Shown piece after piece: positions 23,591-34,204 of a DNA stretch of 64,000 nt. The first letter of the stretch is position 1. Each line of letters starts with the position of its first letter. A model generated the notes under the pieces. It ran no database searches, was not told where the DNA came from, and saw only the letters and a program-made list of their open reading frames with translations. The stretch is from Hymenopellis radicata. Taxonomy: Eukaryota > Basidiomycota > Agaricomycetes > Agaricales > Physalacriaceae. The DNA is taken from assembly GCA_015501595.1 (NCBI GenBank), contig JADNRX010000065.1, positions 1 through 64,000 of the forward strand, in the 5' to 3' direction. The position numbers and the translations under genes are program-made.

Positions 23591-24132
23591 GTGAATATCT
23601 GAGCGTTGTTCAAGATGCTTGAGTGATCATTCCCGAACTGCGTTTGGCTTTCGATATCGATAGGACATCCACATCATGGACGGAAATAAGGAGAACAAGG
23701 CCTGCCAGAAGCATCGAAGCCTTGTAGAGAAAATAAACGCGACACGTTTCAAATGCGTCGCGTGCCAATGTTGAAAGCGAAGGTGGCGACAGCGAGGAGA
23801 GGGCGCAGGCCATACCGGTAGTCGAGAGACATTGCGGGTGTCATCGCTTGATTACTCCTACCGGTGCAAAGCTAAATAGGACAAGGGACGCGTCACGAAG
23901 ACAATGCCCCAAAGAATGCCGACCACAGTGTGAACGGTGTTGCGCCAAGAAGAATTCTGAGGTCCCAGTTGGCGCGAGAATAACGATGACGACGGGACCG
24001 GGAGGCGCAATGTCACTGCTGAGAGCAGCCGGATAGCGAGTAAAGGGGTAGCGCATCCATCGGTGACGATGGTGGCGGCTGACAAGGAGGGAAGGGCTTT
24101 GGCAATGTTTGCCAAGCGACCTTCCCCAACAA

Positions 24133-24207
24133 CGAATCTGCTCCATTGTGTACCCGAACTTTGATTGTGTACCCGAACTTTGTCGGGTACACAATGGAGC
24201 AGATTCG
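24133..24207. repeat. Perfect 25-bp-stem hairpin
   Basis: CGAATCTGCTCCATTGTGTA-CCCGA and its exact complement lie 25 bp apart. The loop contains another direct copy of TGTGTACCCGAACTTTG. Possible very small foldback element or extruding structure within element IV. Confidence 0.85.
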
Positions 24208-24235
24208 GAGGCCCTCACGTTGCCGACGCCGGCAT

Positions 24236-25960
24236 CAGGGCCGGTTTTCCATGTTGCCTCCCACCACCACGATCCTCTCGTTGAACTTCCTTGTTCGTCA
24301 ATTCGGTCCTGCCTCTTGCCAGTCCCGCCATGCGCGGCGCTTTCATCGCCATCGTAGATGGGTTCAGTCAGTGCCACGACAACGACTCCGTGGACACATG
24401 TATCGCGACGTCGGGCCGACTTGGAGAATCGCCCTCTGTCTCGGAGGATGTAACCCAAGACGTGCCGTACGTTCTTGAGCCCGTCATTATTGTCTGGTGG
24501 GACATTTCTTTCAAAACTGACTTCGTCCATTAGAAAAAAATTCGCCCTCAAGCACCCTTCTTAATTCGTGGATTAGAGCCTGAATTTACGCTGGGCGCCA
24601 CGTTCGCCAGACGTGCGAATTCCGAATGTTGCTCGAAAGGTGCGTCGTATTGTTGAGCTTGCCTACTTCTTCACTCACTTCTTTGTTCACCGCAGCATCG
24701 ACCACAAGTGACTTTGGATATTTACAGTCACCTACTTTCGTAGACTTTCCCCCTCTCATGGTCTCTCATACTTGTCCCTCTACAATCACCACCTGTGCGC
24801 TGTCGCCATCCCACTCTGTACGCTGTACGTCATCCCACTTCGTTCGACTGTCAGTCAGTGTCTTGAGACTTACGTTTATGCAGCGTTTCAACGCACCTAA
24901 GAGGACTACGGCGACGCCAGGACGACTTTTCCCGCACTCTGCTCTTGAGGAGCACCGCGAACGCGTAAGCCTCCCGAGGGAGCCGCAGCGCTTCTGGGAC
25001 AACGGCGAACTATTTGGACGGCGACGGGCCTCAACAGGTCGGAGCAGCCCTGCGTTGTCGTCATCAGGCCTCCACCGAGGCAAGGGTTGGGCCTGGAAGC
25101 GTCGCCGTACGTATCTTTCAATCTTTCTTATTTCTGCTCGAATTGATCCTCTCTACTTAGGATTTCTTTATTGTGTTCCGCCCACGACTATCCCATCAAT
25201 CCCGAGGAGACACGCTCACAGCTCATCACGAGCCCTCTCCTACGTTGTGCGCCGTCTGCCATACACCTGTCTTGAGGCTTACCTTTCCTGTAGACTCACC
25301 CGAACGCTCTCAAGACGACTACTGTCATGATTTCCACAATTCGCCCGCAGCCAGAGTGTGGCTTTACACGGAGGTGCAACGAAAGGATTTCGACAATGGG
25401 TTGATTATATCTCTGCGCTAAAGTAAGTCTATTTGTTTAGCGTCGTCGTTGACTAGCTTGCTAACAACTTTTCTCAGATTTTTCTATCTATGCGCGCTGT
25501 CTTGTGCAACATAGACAGCATCGCCGCATCTGTCATCTCTGGCTATCGAGTTCACCTACGAGCTACTCGGTGCGTCGAGCTTTCTGTTGGCTCTAACAGC
25601 ACTCATTCCGCTCCTTCATCAGATTTTGCAGCTTGCCTCCTACCACCACGATGTGCGTTGCCGGCTCTGCGCCGTCGCTGTCCCTTCACTCCCTGCACTG
25701 TAATCTCATCCCATTCGACTGTCTTGGGGCTTCCGTTTCCGAGAGAAGTGCCCGAACGCACCCAAGAGGACTACCGCGACACCAGGACGACTTTTTCGCG
25801 CTCTGCTGTCTCGAAGAGCAGCGCGAACGCGTAAGCCTCCCGAGGGAGCCGCAACACGGCAGCGGGCTCCTGCCTCTTACCAGTCCCGTTCTGCACGGTG
25901 CTCTCATCGCCACCGTTAATCGGTGCAGTCACTGCCATGGCAACGACTTCGCGCGATACT
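24236..25960. repeat. Direct-repeat modules inside element IV
   Basis: Blocks about 24236-24390, 24900-25080 and 25628-25960 share CTCCCACCACCACGAT, TGCCTCTTGCCAGTCCCG..TCATCGCCA, and CACCGCGAACGCGTAAGCCT-CCCGAGGGAGCCGCA. The last motif is the complement of the GCTGC..GGCTTACGCG motif of elements II and III. No credible coding sequence; the long frames here follow the repeats. Confidence 0.7.
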
Positions 25961-27329
25961 ACTAGACAGGGAGGGCGACTCATTCAAAGCAATGCTCGGT
26001 GCGGACGATCCTGTTCAGCGTGAGGAGTGTTGCACGTAAATCTGGCTTCTTCATGTCTTACTCTCGGATGAGACATCTCTTTTTGACGCGCTCGAGGCGT
26101 GAATGTTTGTTTGAAGTGACGCGTGGGTTCCTTCCTACCATGATCACCAACCATTACGCTCACTGTTGTCCTTACTCTAGATGTTGCTGTTGCGGCCCTT
26201 TCTCCTACTCTGGCGACTCCTTTCACTGTCAGTCCCGTCTACGAGCTCGCTAACATTTTTTTGCAGACTGGCGTCGACTTAACGTGGGATTGGAAGGCTT
26301 AGGCAGGAGTCACTCGCTGAAGGTGCTTTGTTTGCCGTCTTCATTTTCTCGCTCAATATTTACTTTGCCTTTTGCAGACAGCTGGCTGTACTTCCCACTC
26401 TCAAGAAGATGTCACCGACAGCGACGACGACGACGAACTCAACTGTAGCTCGACTCTCAGCCATGGAACTCGTAGTCCTCGAGCGCGGTTTTAACGGTAC
26501 GCCGTCCATCACCCCCTCAATGAGTTGGAGCAGTGGCACTTGAGTACTTCTTGAGCGTAGGTTGAGTACGCCTTGAGTATGCCTTCGAAGATTAGGAATA
26601 AACATGTTTAAGTGAGATTTATCGTACTTGAGTGATACTTGAGGCAAGATTGAGTACTTGGGATTGAGTAGTATGTAAGTCTATCCTGCTGTTCATACAT
26701 AACCCTTCATCTTGAGTATAACTCATACTCAACTCATACTCCAACTGGCTCGGACCAAGGATCTCAAGAAATTGCCATCAGGTGGTTGCCCATTACCCAA
26801 TTATCTGTGGGCGGAATGTGGTCTAGCGACCTGTTCGACTGGCTGCAGAGCTCTTGTAGGGGATTGGAGACGTTGGCGCTCCTCGGGGCCAAGGAGCTCA
26901 TGTCTCCGGCAATCATGCTCAGAGCGAACGCGGATACGCTTCGACATGTGCAGCTGACTGTTCCTCGGATGTATAGTGTGTCATTATCTCCTCAAGTACA
27001 TTCGCACTTGATCTGACTTTCTTTATTTTATAGCACCGTTGAATCTCGCCGTCATAAAAGATCTTCACAGTCTTCTCTTGAAGCTCACCGACGACTCGCG
27101 TGCGTGTATCGCCTGTGCCGTCAAGATACTGCAGTCGCTTGACCCGCTCCGACCGCCCAAGGAAGTGCGCGTCCAGACCCAGTTCAATTATTTGTTCAGC
27201 TATGAACAGGTTTCACCCTTTTCCGAGATACTGGGAGGTAAGCTGCGCATGAGATTGGTAGCGAGTGGGCGGCATACTTTGAAGTATGTCGGTGTTGGAC
27301 TGAACGTCGAGGCGGGAAGGGGCTGAGGG

Positions 27330-27811
27330 TCCAAACAGTCTGCTCGTCGGTCAAAATGTTTATGGTCCAGGACAGATCCGACATGCCGCGTGGGCCGAGT
27401 GAAGAGGTGGATGCTCCCTCGTATCCGAGTCGTAGGGGCTTCGATTGTGCACGTTTCTTTCCTTTGTCATTGCGATGATGAAGCTTACACCCTCTAGCTA
27501 CTCAGAGACAAAACGTGCATTCTCTTTTTCTCTCGTAGAGCCGGGTTTACGAGACTATAACATCCCGACTGATTCTAATACAAAAACCTTGAATTTCCTT
27601 CAACCGATGGCAGCCACTGAGCCAACCTTGTATCCGCTAGTCTAAATTTCTCTTCAGAACGCTCTGCACCCGGGCCGCCGCTTTCGAATTCCCTTTTGTG
27701 TAGCGCGTTCCGAGCGGCGAACCGCTGCATTCATCGACGCATAAGTCTTTTTCTACTTTGTCAAGTTGACAATGCACAAATCTGGAGAGGAAGATTTGAA
27801 CATGATCATCA
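27330..27811. other. Intergenic, no gene seen
   Basis: From the end of the split F-box gene to the tRNA. Only short incidental frames; no element ends recognised. Confidence 0.5.
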
Positions 27812-27907
27812 TCGGATATGGTGTAACGGCTAACATTGCCGCCTCTCATTCTTACGAGAGCTGGTATTCTTTCGCGGCAGCTCGGGGTTCGATTCCCCGT
27901 ATCCGAA
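27812..27907 (+). tRNA. tRNA-Glu(CUC) with 24-nt intron
   Basis: Perfect acceptor stem UCGGAUA/UAUCCGA, T-stem CGGGG/CCCCG with UUCGAUU loop, D-stem GUGU/ACAU, anticodon stem GCCGC/GCGGC, anticodon CUC at 34-36 followed by A37. An intron of about 24 nt after position 37 contains GAGAG that can pair with the anticodon CUCUC, as in canonical nuclear pre-tRNAs. All invariant features are present; looks functional. Confidence 0.93.
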
Positions 27908-27934
27908 GTGGAGCGACTCGCCATAAGCTTTGCC

Positions 27935-28723
27935 TAGGGTGGCGCAGTAAACCTAGGGTGGTGAAGTAAAACCTCCGGGTAGGTAACTTACCGGTAAGTT
28001 ACCTAGGGGGTCCCAGAGGTCTTGGTATCAATACGGTAAGTTACCGTTACTTACCGAACACGTGACTTTTCACGTGAGAAGCGTGGCGCAATTTCTCGCG
28101 GGGCTTCTGGGCCGTGTTTTTTTTGCTCCTCAGAGCGAATTTTTGGGCTTCAAAGTGCACATATTTCAACTGTATTTACCATACAATGCCTTACCCACTA
28201 TCTGTGACCTAAGTACCCTCTCATCTCCACTGTTCTCCACCCACAACCTTCCCTCCTTCCGCCGCTGATCACATGATAGGTCACGTGTTGGGTAAGTTAC
28301 CTACCTCCTCAACCATGAGGTAAGTTACCGGTATCGATACCGGTAACTTACCGCAGTAAACCCTACCGGTATCAAAAACCTAGGGTTTACTTCACCACCC
28401 TAAGTAAACCTCCGGGGGTGTTAGTAACGGTATTGATACCAATCCCCCAGGAGGCCCTGGTTTTGAAACCGTTAGTAACGGTTTCGATGCCGGCACGTGC
28501 TTTTACCACGTGATGTGGCGCACCCCTCCGCCGCCCTCCGCCCGCCCTTATCCCGCCGCTTTCAGCTTGCCTGGGTGCCAGCGGGCCATCACGTGAATTT
28601 GTCACATGTCAGTATTGAAACTGTACTGATACCTAGGCCGAGGTTTCAATACCGTATTGATACGGTTAAAAACCGCAGTACACCCCAGGTGTATCAAAAC
28701 CTAGGGTTTACTGCACCACCCTA
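27935..28723. mobile_element. hAT-type MITE A (outer copy), interrupted
   Basis: Ends are TAGGGTGGCGCAGTAAACC and complement TAGGGTGGTGCAGTAAACC. Without the nested insertion it is 332 bp, almost the same as the related copy at 57719-58048 (330 bp), to which it is similar in inverted orientation. No perfect outer target duplication: GCTTTGCC at the left and GTTTTGCC at the right with three extra bases. Begins 28 bp after the tRNA-Glu gene. Contains several CACGTG boxes. Confidence 0.88.
27954..28402. mobile_element. hAT-type MITE B nested inside MITE A
   Basis: 449 bp with ends TAGGGTGGTGAAGTAAA and its complement, flanked by perfect 8-bp duplications AGTAAACC (27946-27953 and 28403-28410) of MITE A sequence. 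The interior has GGTAACTTACCGG-type palindromes at both ends. Same tip family as MITE A, so probably mobilised by the same hAT transposase but later. Confidence 0.93.
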
Positions 28724-29140
28724 CAAGTTTTGCCCTCATCGTAAAACGATTACTTACGCCACAACAAACCTCAGATGGTAGTGTTACAAAACTCAGACGG
28801 TAGCATAACACAGTAAGCCTCAGGGAGGTGTAATAAACCCAGTATACAACATGTACACAGATCTTCACTGCTTTCGAGAGGCTCCCAGCTTACTACTTCT
28901 AGCCTGGTATCAGGCAGCTCCCTCCTCACTTTCAGTGCAACTCAACTGGTCACTGACAGGGCCAACAGGCACCACACCTCCACGAGCCTATCGGATGCGA
29001 AGGGCTTTTTTCTTTCAAAACTGTTATTTACCGACCAAAGAGCAGCAAAACTGTATAGAGGATAAGCAAACCCACACCGGTGAATGGACGCATTCGGCAA
29101 CGTTGCATTTCTTCCGAATCACATTAATCCAGACCGTCTC
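28724..29140. other. Intergenic, no gene seen
   Basis: Contains CCTCAGGGAGGTGTAATAAA-type fragments recalling MITE sequence near 28800 but no defined element; a 99-codon frame is not recognised. Confidence 0.45.
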
Positions 29141-30135
29141 TCAGATCTGAGCTCTTGTCCGCAGCCTGTACGTATCCACAAACTCCCATATATCCAAGTC
29201 GGATGAAGTGGCATCCAGATACTGCCAGTCCAGAAGCGGATCGTGCTGTATTGGATAACAGACTACCCCTTCAAGCCCGGAATGACAAGGATCGGGGCTC
29301 ACAATTATGAACCTCGAGTCTGTCAAAAAGGGACCAAACTCGGAAGCGCGCCAGCTCATTGAAGGTCGCGTAACGTTCTGGAATTCGATTATAAAGGCTT
29401 TCAACGTAGGCGGTGCGACTGACAGAGCGCTACGGACAAACTGCTCTTTATCTGTCGCCCAGCCTGGCGGGGAATCGGGGTAGAAATCGACCATGACGTG
29501 GGTCAGGAAAGGACAACGCGCGAAGACTGATGTCCACACAGCGGTTAACCCGTTCCCGAAAGGTACATCGAGTTCATCAAATTTCACGTTTAGGTGCGTG
29601 ATATTGCGAGGAAGAAGTGTCTCGACGGTGAGAGGTGAGTCCAGTTCGGTCATCATAGAGAGATATCGGGTCGAGGCGAGGCTCGTGTTTATGTAGGGTA
29701 GTAAATTGTTGGTATCGCACCACCATGCTAGACAGTGGAGGCCTGTAAGGACGTCCAGGAGACATCGCAGATCTTGTGCGTTGTAGATGTCGTCGTGTAC
29801 GCAAAGGCGTTTGACATGGCGCGCAAAGAACGATGGGTCATTGCGTGATCGTATTGTATTCGCAAACGTTGCGCATCCGTCGGCGAAGTAAATGAGAATA
29901 GTGTGATAGAGGATCGGGTCAATCCTGGATTGCGACAAGCGATGATGATCAGTCTAAAAGAGAACGAGACGGTCAAGAAGAATTCTCACCAGGCGCGGAC
30001 AGCCTTGGACACAAGGACGAGACGAGACGCATCTCGCCAGCTGATGATGGCCGCCGTCTCAAGAATATTACGGGCAATATCCACAGGGAGGTCAGGAAAT
30101 GGAAATCGCAATTGTACGTTTGCAATTTTTGACAT
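29141..30135 (-). CDS. F-box-like protein, agaricomycete family 3
   Basis: Two exons: 30135-29990 and 29924-29141, joined over a 65-bp intron (GTGAGA..CAG). Exon 1 starts MSKIANVQLRF and carries the short F-box-like motif LPVDIARNILETAA..DASRLVLVSKAVRAW; exon 2 begins IDPILYHTILI. The rest is a 270-residue beta/LRR-like region with RNITHLNVKFDEL and CPFLTHVMVDFYP. Paralogue at 36264-37323 with identical exon structure. No transmembrane segment. Likely an SCF-type adaptor by analogy; target unknown. Divergent from the gene at 30267, 131 bp away. Confidence 0.8.
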
Positions 30136-30266
30136 GTTGATGGTGGTCACTGGCAGTGGTAAGAGGACGATCGAGCCCTACCTCGTGACCTTAACAGTCA
30201 TTATGATTCAAGCCGTCAATCATTGCTTTTAGACCATCTCCATCTCGTCCTGTGAGCGCAAGTAAC
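30136..30266. promoter_or_regulatory. Short divergent promoter between two F-box-type genes
   Basis: Only 131 bp separate the start codons of the minus-strand gene (30135) and the plus-strand membrane F-box gene (30267), so they must share upstream sequence. No TATA box is evident. Confidence 0.5.
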
Positions 30267-31778
30267 ATGGCCGACTTCTGCGACGCCTGGCGTAGTGCCA
30301 GCTCTCACCCTTTATTCGACTTCAAGACTTGCAAATGCGGCGGCGTCGACACAATGGGGTTTCCCGCGTCCAAGGCATGCGGGAACAGTGCGGCGCGTCT
30401 GGTCGGTATCCTCGCGCCGATCCTCATCGTTGTCGTAATAGTCTGTTGGATACGCGGGATCAAGAGAGGCTTGGAGGAGCTCGCACTCGTCATTGCGGGG
30501 CTCTTCATAGTCGGCCCTGCCCTCTTCTTGATATGGCTCTACAAGAAGTTCGTGGACATACTTCTATGGGGAAAGGCTCGCGGGGATGCTGTTGTGGACA
30601 CGGCGCTTCACCAGCTGCACAAGCAATTTGGGCCTGTGGTGAAGCAGAGGGTCGTTTGCGTCAAGCAGGAGCCGGTGCTGCCGAGGGAGCTGTGCGATGC
30701 AGTCATCAGCGCTTGCGACGATCAAGAGACATTGTTGGCGTGTAGTCGGGTGTGTATTGCGTGGACACGTATGAGCAGGAGACAGTTATCCGTGCCAGCA
30801 CGAGTCACGTCATACTCTCGCTCCAAACGCGTTGGCAGTCTCCTGCATTCCCGCGTTCAAACCATCGCGCCATGTATCCATCACATCGAGTTCCAGGGGA
30901 AATTCTATGGACAGCACTGGCGTATTCTACGCCTGTTCAAGCTTAAAGGCGTACAACTTCGAAGCGCGACTTTTCGAAGACGCGCACGTCCCATCCGCCA
31001 TCTCCTCCACTTCTTCCCAGACTTCATCGAGAGTTTGGCGTTCCATGTCATAACCCCGAGCCCTGATTCGAGCTGCATCCAGGCTCAACCTGCTCACGAG
31101 CTACGGCACTTCCTCTCGCAGGCGTTGCAGTTTACGCGTCTCAAGTCGCTGACCGTGAGCATCGACCTTGATATTGTGCCGGGATGGAATCCTAAACTGC
31201 GAGGAGATCCCACGCCTGATGAACGACCTTTGACTATCGGGCATTTAAAGCTATGTGGTACATGGTCGGATGATCTGGCGGTATGGTTGCAGAATCGGTG
31301 TCGGAAGCTAGCGAGGCTGGAGATTCACACGACTGGGGGGTGGGGGTTCTCTACAAGGCTTCTGGAGGCGCTGGTGAGATCCAATTGGGAAACGTTGGAA
31401 CATCTGGAACTGGCCGTTCCTGTGGTTGGTGGTTCGTTCACGTCGTCGATTCGCTGATATATGGTGTTGAAATATTTTTTCATAGCGCCGTTGAATCTGT
31501 CGTCGCTGCAACGTTTGCAGACGCTGCATCTGAGGCTTGACCTGGAGACACCTACGTCGCGCAGTGTGGATTGTGCGATAAAGATTCTGCAGCTGCTGGA
31601 TGGGAAGTATCCTCCTAGTGAGATCATCATTCTAGCCGCGTCCCAGAGCTGCGACAGACCTACTTCCCTCGATAGTCACGCTCAAGCTTTTGACAATGTA
31701 GCAATAAAGTCGCTTGGTATGTCGTTAGGGGAAAGACAGTCATCTCTCTTCAGATATGTATATAATACTCTTGATTGA
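30267..31778 (+). CDS. Membrane-anchored F-box protein (484 aa)
   Basis: Two exons 30267-31428 and 31486-31778 (57-bp intron). The start MADFCDAWRS is chosen because the paralogue at 54558-56049 starts MTDFCSTWRN. Order: N-terminal segment with cysteines at 5, 22, 24 and 38; transmembrane helices at about 45-61 and 72-92; F-box at about 137-166 (LPRELCDAVISACDDQETLLACSRVCIAW); then LRR-like repeats (HIEFQGKFYGQHWRILRLFKL, LKSLTVSIDL, HLELAVPV) and a last exon beginning APLNLSSLQRL. Would place an SCF substrate adaptor at a membrane. No break was found; appears intact. Membrane topology is inference from hydrophobicity. Confidence 0.82.
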
Positions 31779-32066
31779 AATTCTTTGTAGTATGCTACGA
31801 AGTAGGAAGAAGTAGAAACAGGGATAAATTGTTGAAGGAAGCCGGAGGCAAGTTGGCGGCCTCAAGGACGACGACGAAGATGGAGGGCGCACAGAGGCAC
31901 AACTTACCGAAACCGCACGACGGTGAACAGAAGTCGAACGATGATGTTGGGATAACTGAGGCAAAAGAGCCTGATAATTTTTGATGGAACATGTTACAGT
32001 ACATATCTATGGACCGGGCAAATACATGTAAAGTACTACAATTACATAGAGGGTGATTGTCGACAA
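31779..32066. other. Intergenic between convergent genes
   Basis: No gene recognised; probable 3' ends of the flanking convergent genes. Confidence 0.5.
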
Positions 32067-33630
32067 TCAATCCGAATGGAAGTCGTAAAGCTCAATGCTT
32101 ACGCCCGGTGTTTGGCGCAAGTTTAGGAGCGTAGACGCGTCGATGGGCCAGTAGCCGCCCCTGGACCAGACTTTGAGCTCAACCGTGCAGAGAGCACTGC
32201 GCTCTATCCTGCGCGACACCATGTCCGCGAACTCTTCATCGAGGAACATGTAGTCCGCCCAGAGCAAGTTGTGCTGCCGGTCCTCGATTTCGATGTGGAA
32301 GTTCTCAAGAGAAGGCAAAGAGAAATAGTAACCGTTGTTCTCGTCATTCCGTATAAAACAAATAAGGTACTGCAGACAGTCATCCTGCTCGTCGTCCCAT
32401 TCTGCGAGAAAGAGCGTCAGTGATTGTAGACTGCGAGCCACCGACCCGCTTAGGATAGAGAGTGTTTCGTAAGGATATGGTGAGGGACGGATAGTGCCAT
32501 CTAGAAAGCATACCATCACTAGCGAGGTGAGCGATGGGAGCAGCAGTGACTCAAGGAAGGCCGGATCACCAACCGCAAGTTCTGTTACGAGCGGCTTGAC
32601 AATTCGAACAGGGAATTCTCTGAGCGGAGTGTATGGCGCAGCAGACGTCATGTACTCAAAAGACGAAAGGGAAGGTGAATCCTCCAAGGCCTGAAGATAA
32701 TGCATGCGCGTCGACTTGACATCCGGTGCATCATCATTGTATACGTTTCGGTATCTAAATGAAGTGAGGTGCGAGATAGGTAGAGAAGGCGTGTAGGAGA
32801 TTGGGAAATCGGTCAACTCCAAACTTTGGAGATTGCGCGCATTTCGGAATGCAACCACGGGGTCAAGATCAGAACGCTTCGAACGATAGTACAATGATAG
32901 ACTGCGAAGACAACTCCATTTGCATCGTACGCTCTCAAACCAATTGCATTCTCGTTCGGAGTGGACGACCGTCTGGACCGTTTCCCAGCGATCTACTTGC
33001 GCCCCAAGGACCTTGTAGACTTCGTACACCGAGGGATCAGATGGCTCGGGATCAAAGAAGTGTCGTAAACCAATCGTAAAGGACAATGGATAGCCCCGCC
33101 GTCGATAAAATGCGTGGCAGAATGGAGGAGTGGGAATGGTTGAAGTCTATCTCTATGTTAGCCCACAGTGAAGGGCACAAAGTGTCACCAATATGGTACC
33201 ACTCCCGGCAGACCAGCATCACGTCGCGAAGAGGGGGCTTCCTCACAGAACGTAAAACAGAGCTTTCCAAGAGGTAGGTAGGAAGATAAATGGGGAAGAT
33301 TCCCCCTATGCCGTTGTCCATGACATGGCAAAAGATGCTAGCAACAAGCTCGAAATGGAGATGACGGCTTGGAGACAAGAGAGCCAGAAGTTCTCGATGA
33401 ACCTGTTTCACGAATTCAGTGCGCTTTGTCATGATGGCAATCTCCCCGGCATTCTCCAACAGCCCAATAGCAACAGTCAAATTGTCTTTGGAATGGACGA
33501 GGAAAGCGAGACACTCTTCAACGTATGACCGGTGGACAGGTGAAACGGTCTGTTCGGGGCGAGTCAACAACTCTGCGATAATGGTGCCTATCCAGTGGGA
33601 GGAAGACGCGACGTCGAAGTAAGAGGTCAT
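32067..33630 (-). pseudogene. F-box/LRR protein, family 2, one frameshift
   Basis: Starts MTSYFDVASSSHWIGT at 33630, chosen by alignment with the paralogue at 34205-35875. Order: a helical N-terminal region with ELLTRPEQTV, the F-box-like SPSRHLHFELVASIFCHVMD, DVMLVCREWYHIGDTLCPSLWANIEIDF, then LRR-like repeats to the end at 32067 with YWPIDASTLLNLRQTPGVSI. At about 33085-33105, where the paralogue reads STTLRRSRGHPLS, this copy has lost several residues and shifts frame in a GCGGGGC run. The downstream frame is long and well conserved, so the break is either recent or a consensus error. Tandem duplicate of the next gene. Confidence 0.8.
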
Positions 33631-33834
33631 GTTGTCTAAGAGCATCAATGAGACGCCTGACACAGTCATGGAAGAAACGGAGTGGCTACGCACCTTGGTG
33701 GTAACCACTCACAACGTTCTCGAAGGTGATCTTTCAAGGATTGTGAATACTAGCAGCCTGAATTTTCGCGAAGGTGCTTTAGGACGTGTCGATATCATAC
33801 CATAGATACGTACCGAATTCAGAAGGTGAGTGGT

Positions 33835-33895
33835 GGACCTGGTGGTGGTGAAAGAGGAACTAAGCCACGTGACGAAGACACGCGTCGCGACTCGC
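33835..33895. repeat. Duplicated upstream block near F-box genes
   Basis: GGTGAAAGAGGAACTAAGCC followed by ACGTG and ACACGCGTCGCG is repeated in diverged form at about 36085-36140, upstream of the paralogous gene. It suggests the genes were duplicated with their upstream regions; includes a CACGTG box. No gene is recognised in 33710-34204. Confidence 0.6.
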
Positions 33896-34204
33896 GAATC
33901 GATGGAAAATTCGAAAGAGGCCATGCCGTTAACAGTGCCAGCGTCGTCCATGACAATGAGGGTTCGTTCCATACTGACCGAGTTTAAGCCTACGACGATA
34001 CAGCATTTCTCCTCGGCGCATCTGCGGGAAAGGGCGAGCGGGCATCCGGGCTGTGACACCAGTGTGATCATGAGGGTAGGACGAAGAGATGGTCCAGGCC
34101 ACCCCCGGATCGACCTTGTTTATTCGTTATGCAACACATCCTACAAGCGAATTACAAGAGACGTCTATAGGAAAAAACTTAAATTACAAAAGTGGTACCA
34201 ACAC

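Larger units (their letters stand above)
21229..26786. mobile_element. Element IV: 5.6-kb Mutator-like (Pack-MULE-like) insertion
   Basis: Flanked by perfect 9-bp duplications TGCCCATTA (21220-21228, 26787-26795); removing one copy plus the element restores the F-box frame. Terminal inverted repeats of about 77 bp (21229-21307 and 26711-26786) share AATTTCTTGAGAT-, GGTCCGAGCC- and GAGTTGAGTATGAGTTATAC-containing blocks at roughly 85% identity. Subterminal CTTGAGTA motifs are dense at 26540-26720. Nine-base duplications with long terminal repeats are characteristic of Mutator-like elements. The cargo is a broken GH79 gene plus repeated GC-rich modules; no MULE transposase was seen, so it fits a non-autonomous gene-carrying element. 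Confidence 0.87.
20499..27326 (+). pseudogene. F-box gene (membrane-anchored family), split by element IV
   Basis: Product would be a substrate adaptor of SCF ubiquitin ligases. From the ATG at 20499: a hydrophobic segment (WWLFVIAIPVYVLLEFLACL), then the F-box (LPPELWHVIF..LLACSLVCSAW, residues about 70-105), then a variable LRR-like region. At 21228 the frame is interrupted by element IV; it resumes at 26796 so that joining gives ILPITQLSVGGMW, collinear with the paralogues. An exon ends near 26975, and a last exon at 27034-27326 (after TTTATAG) begins with the conserved APL/TPLNL. Apart from the insertion no break is obvious, so the insertion may be recent. Paralogues in the window: 30267-31778 (+), 54558-56049 (-), and fragments at 20069 and 56160. 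Confidence 0.88.

Noticed and set aside
24626..25965. Frames of 100-230 codons inside element IV
   Set aside because: They track the direct-repeat modules; homologous blocks are read in different frames.
28497..28781. Short frame across the MITE right half (and the similar one at 57881-58084)
   Set aside because: Lies inside non-coding MITE sequence and is not conserved in frame between copies.
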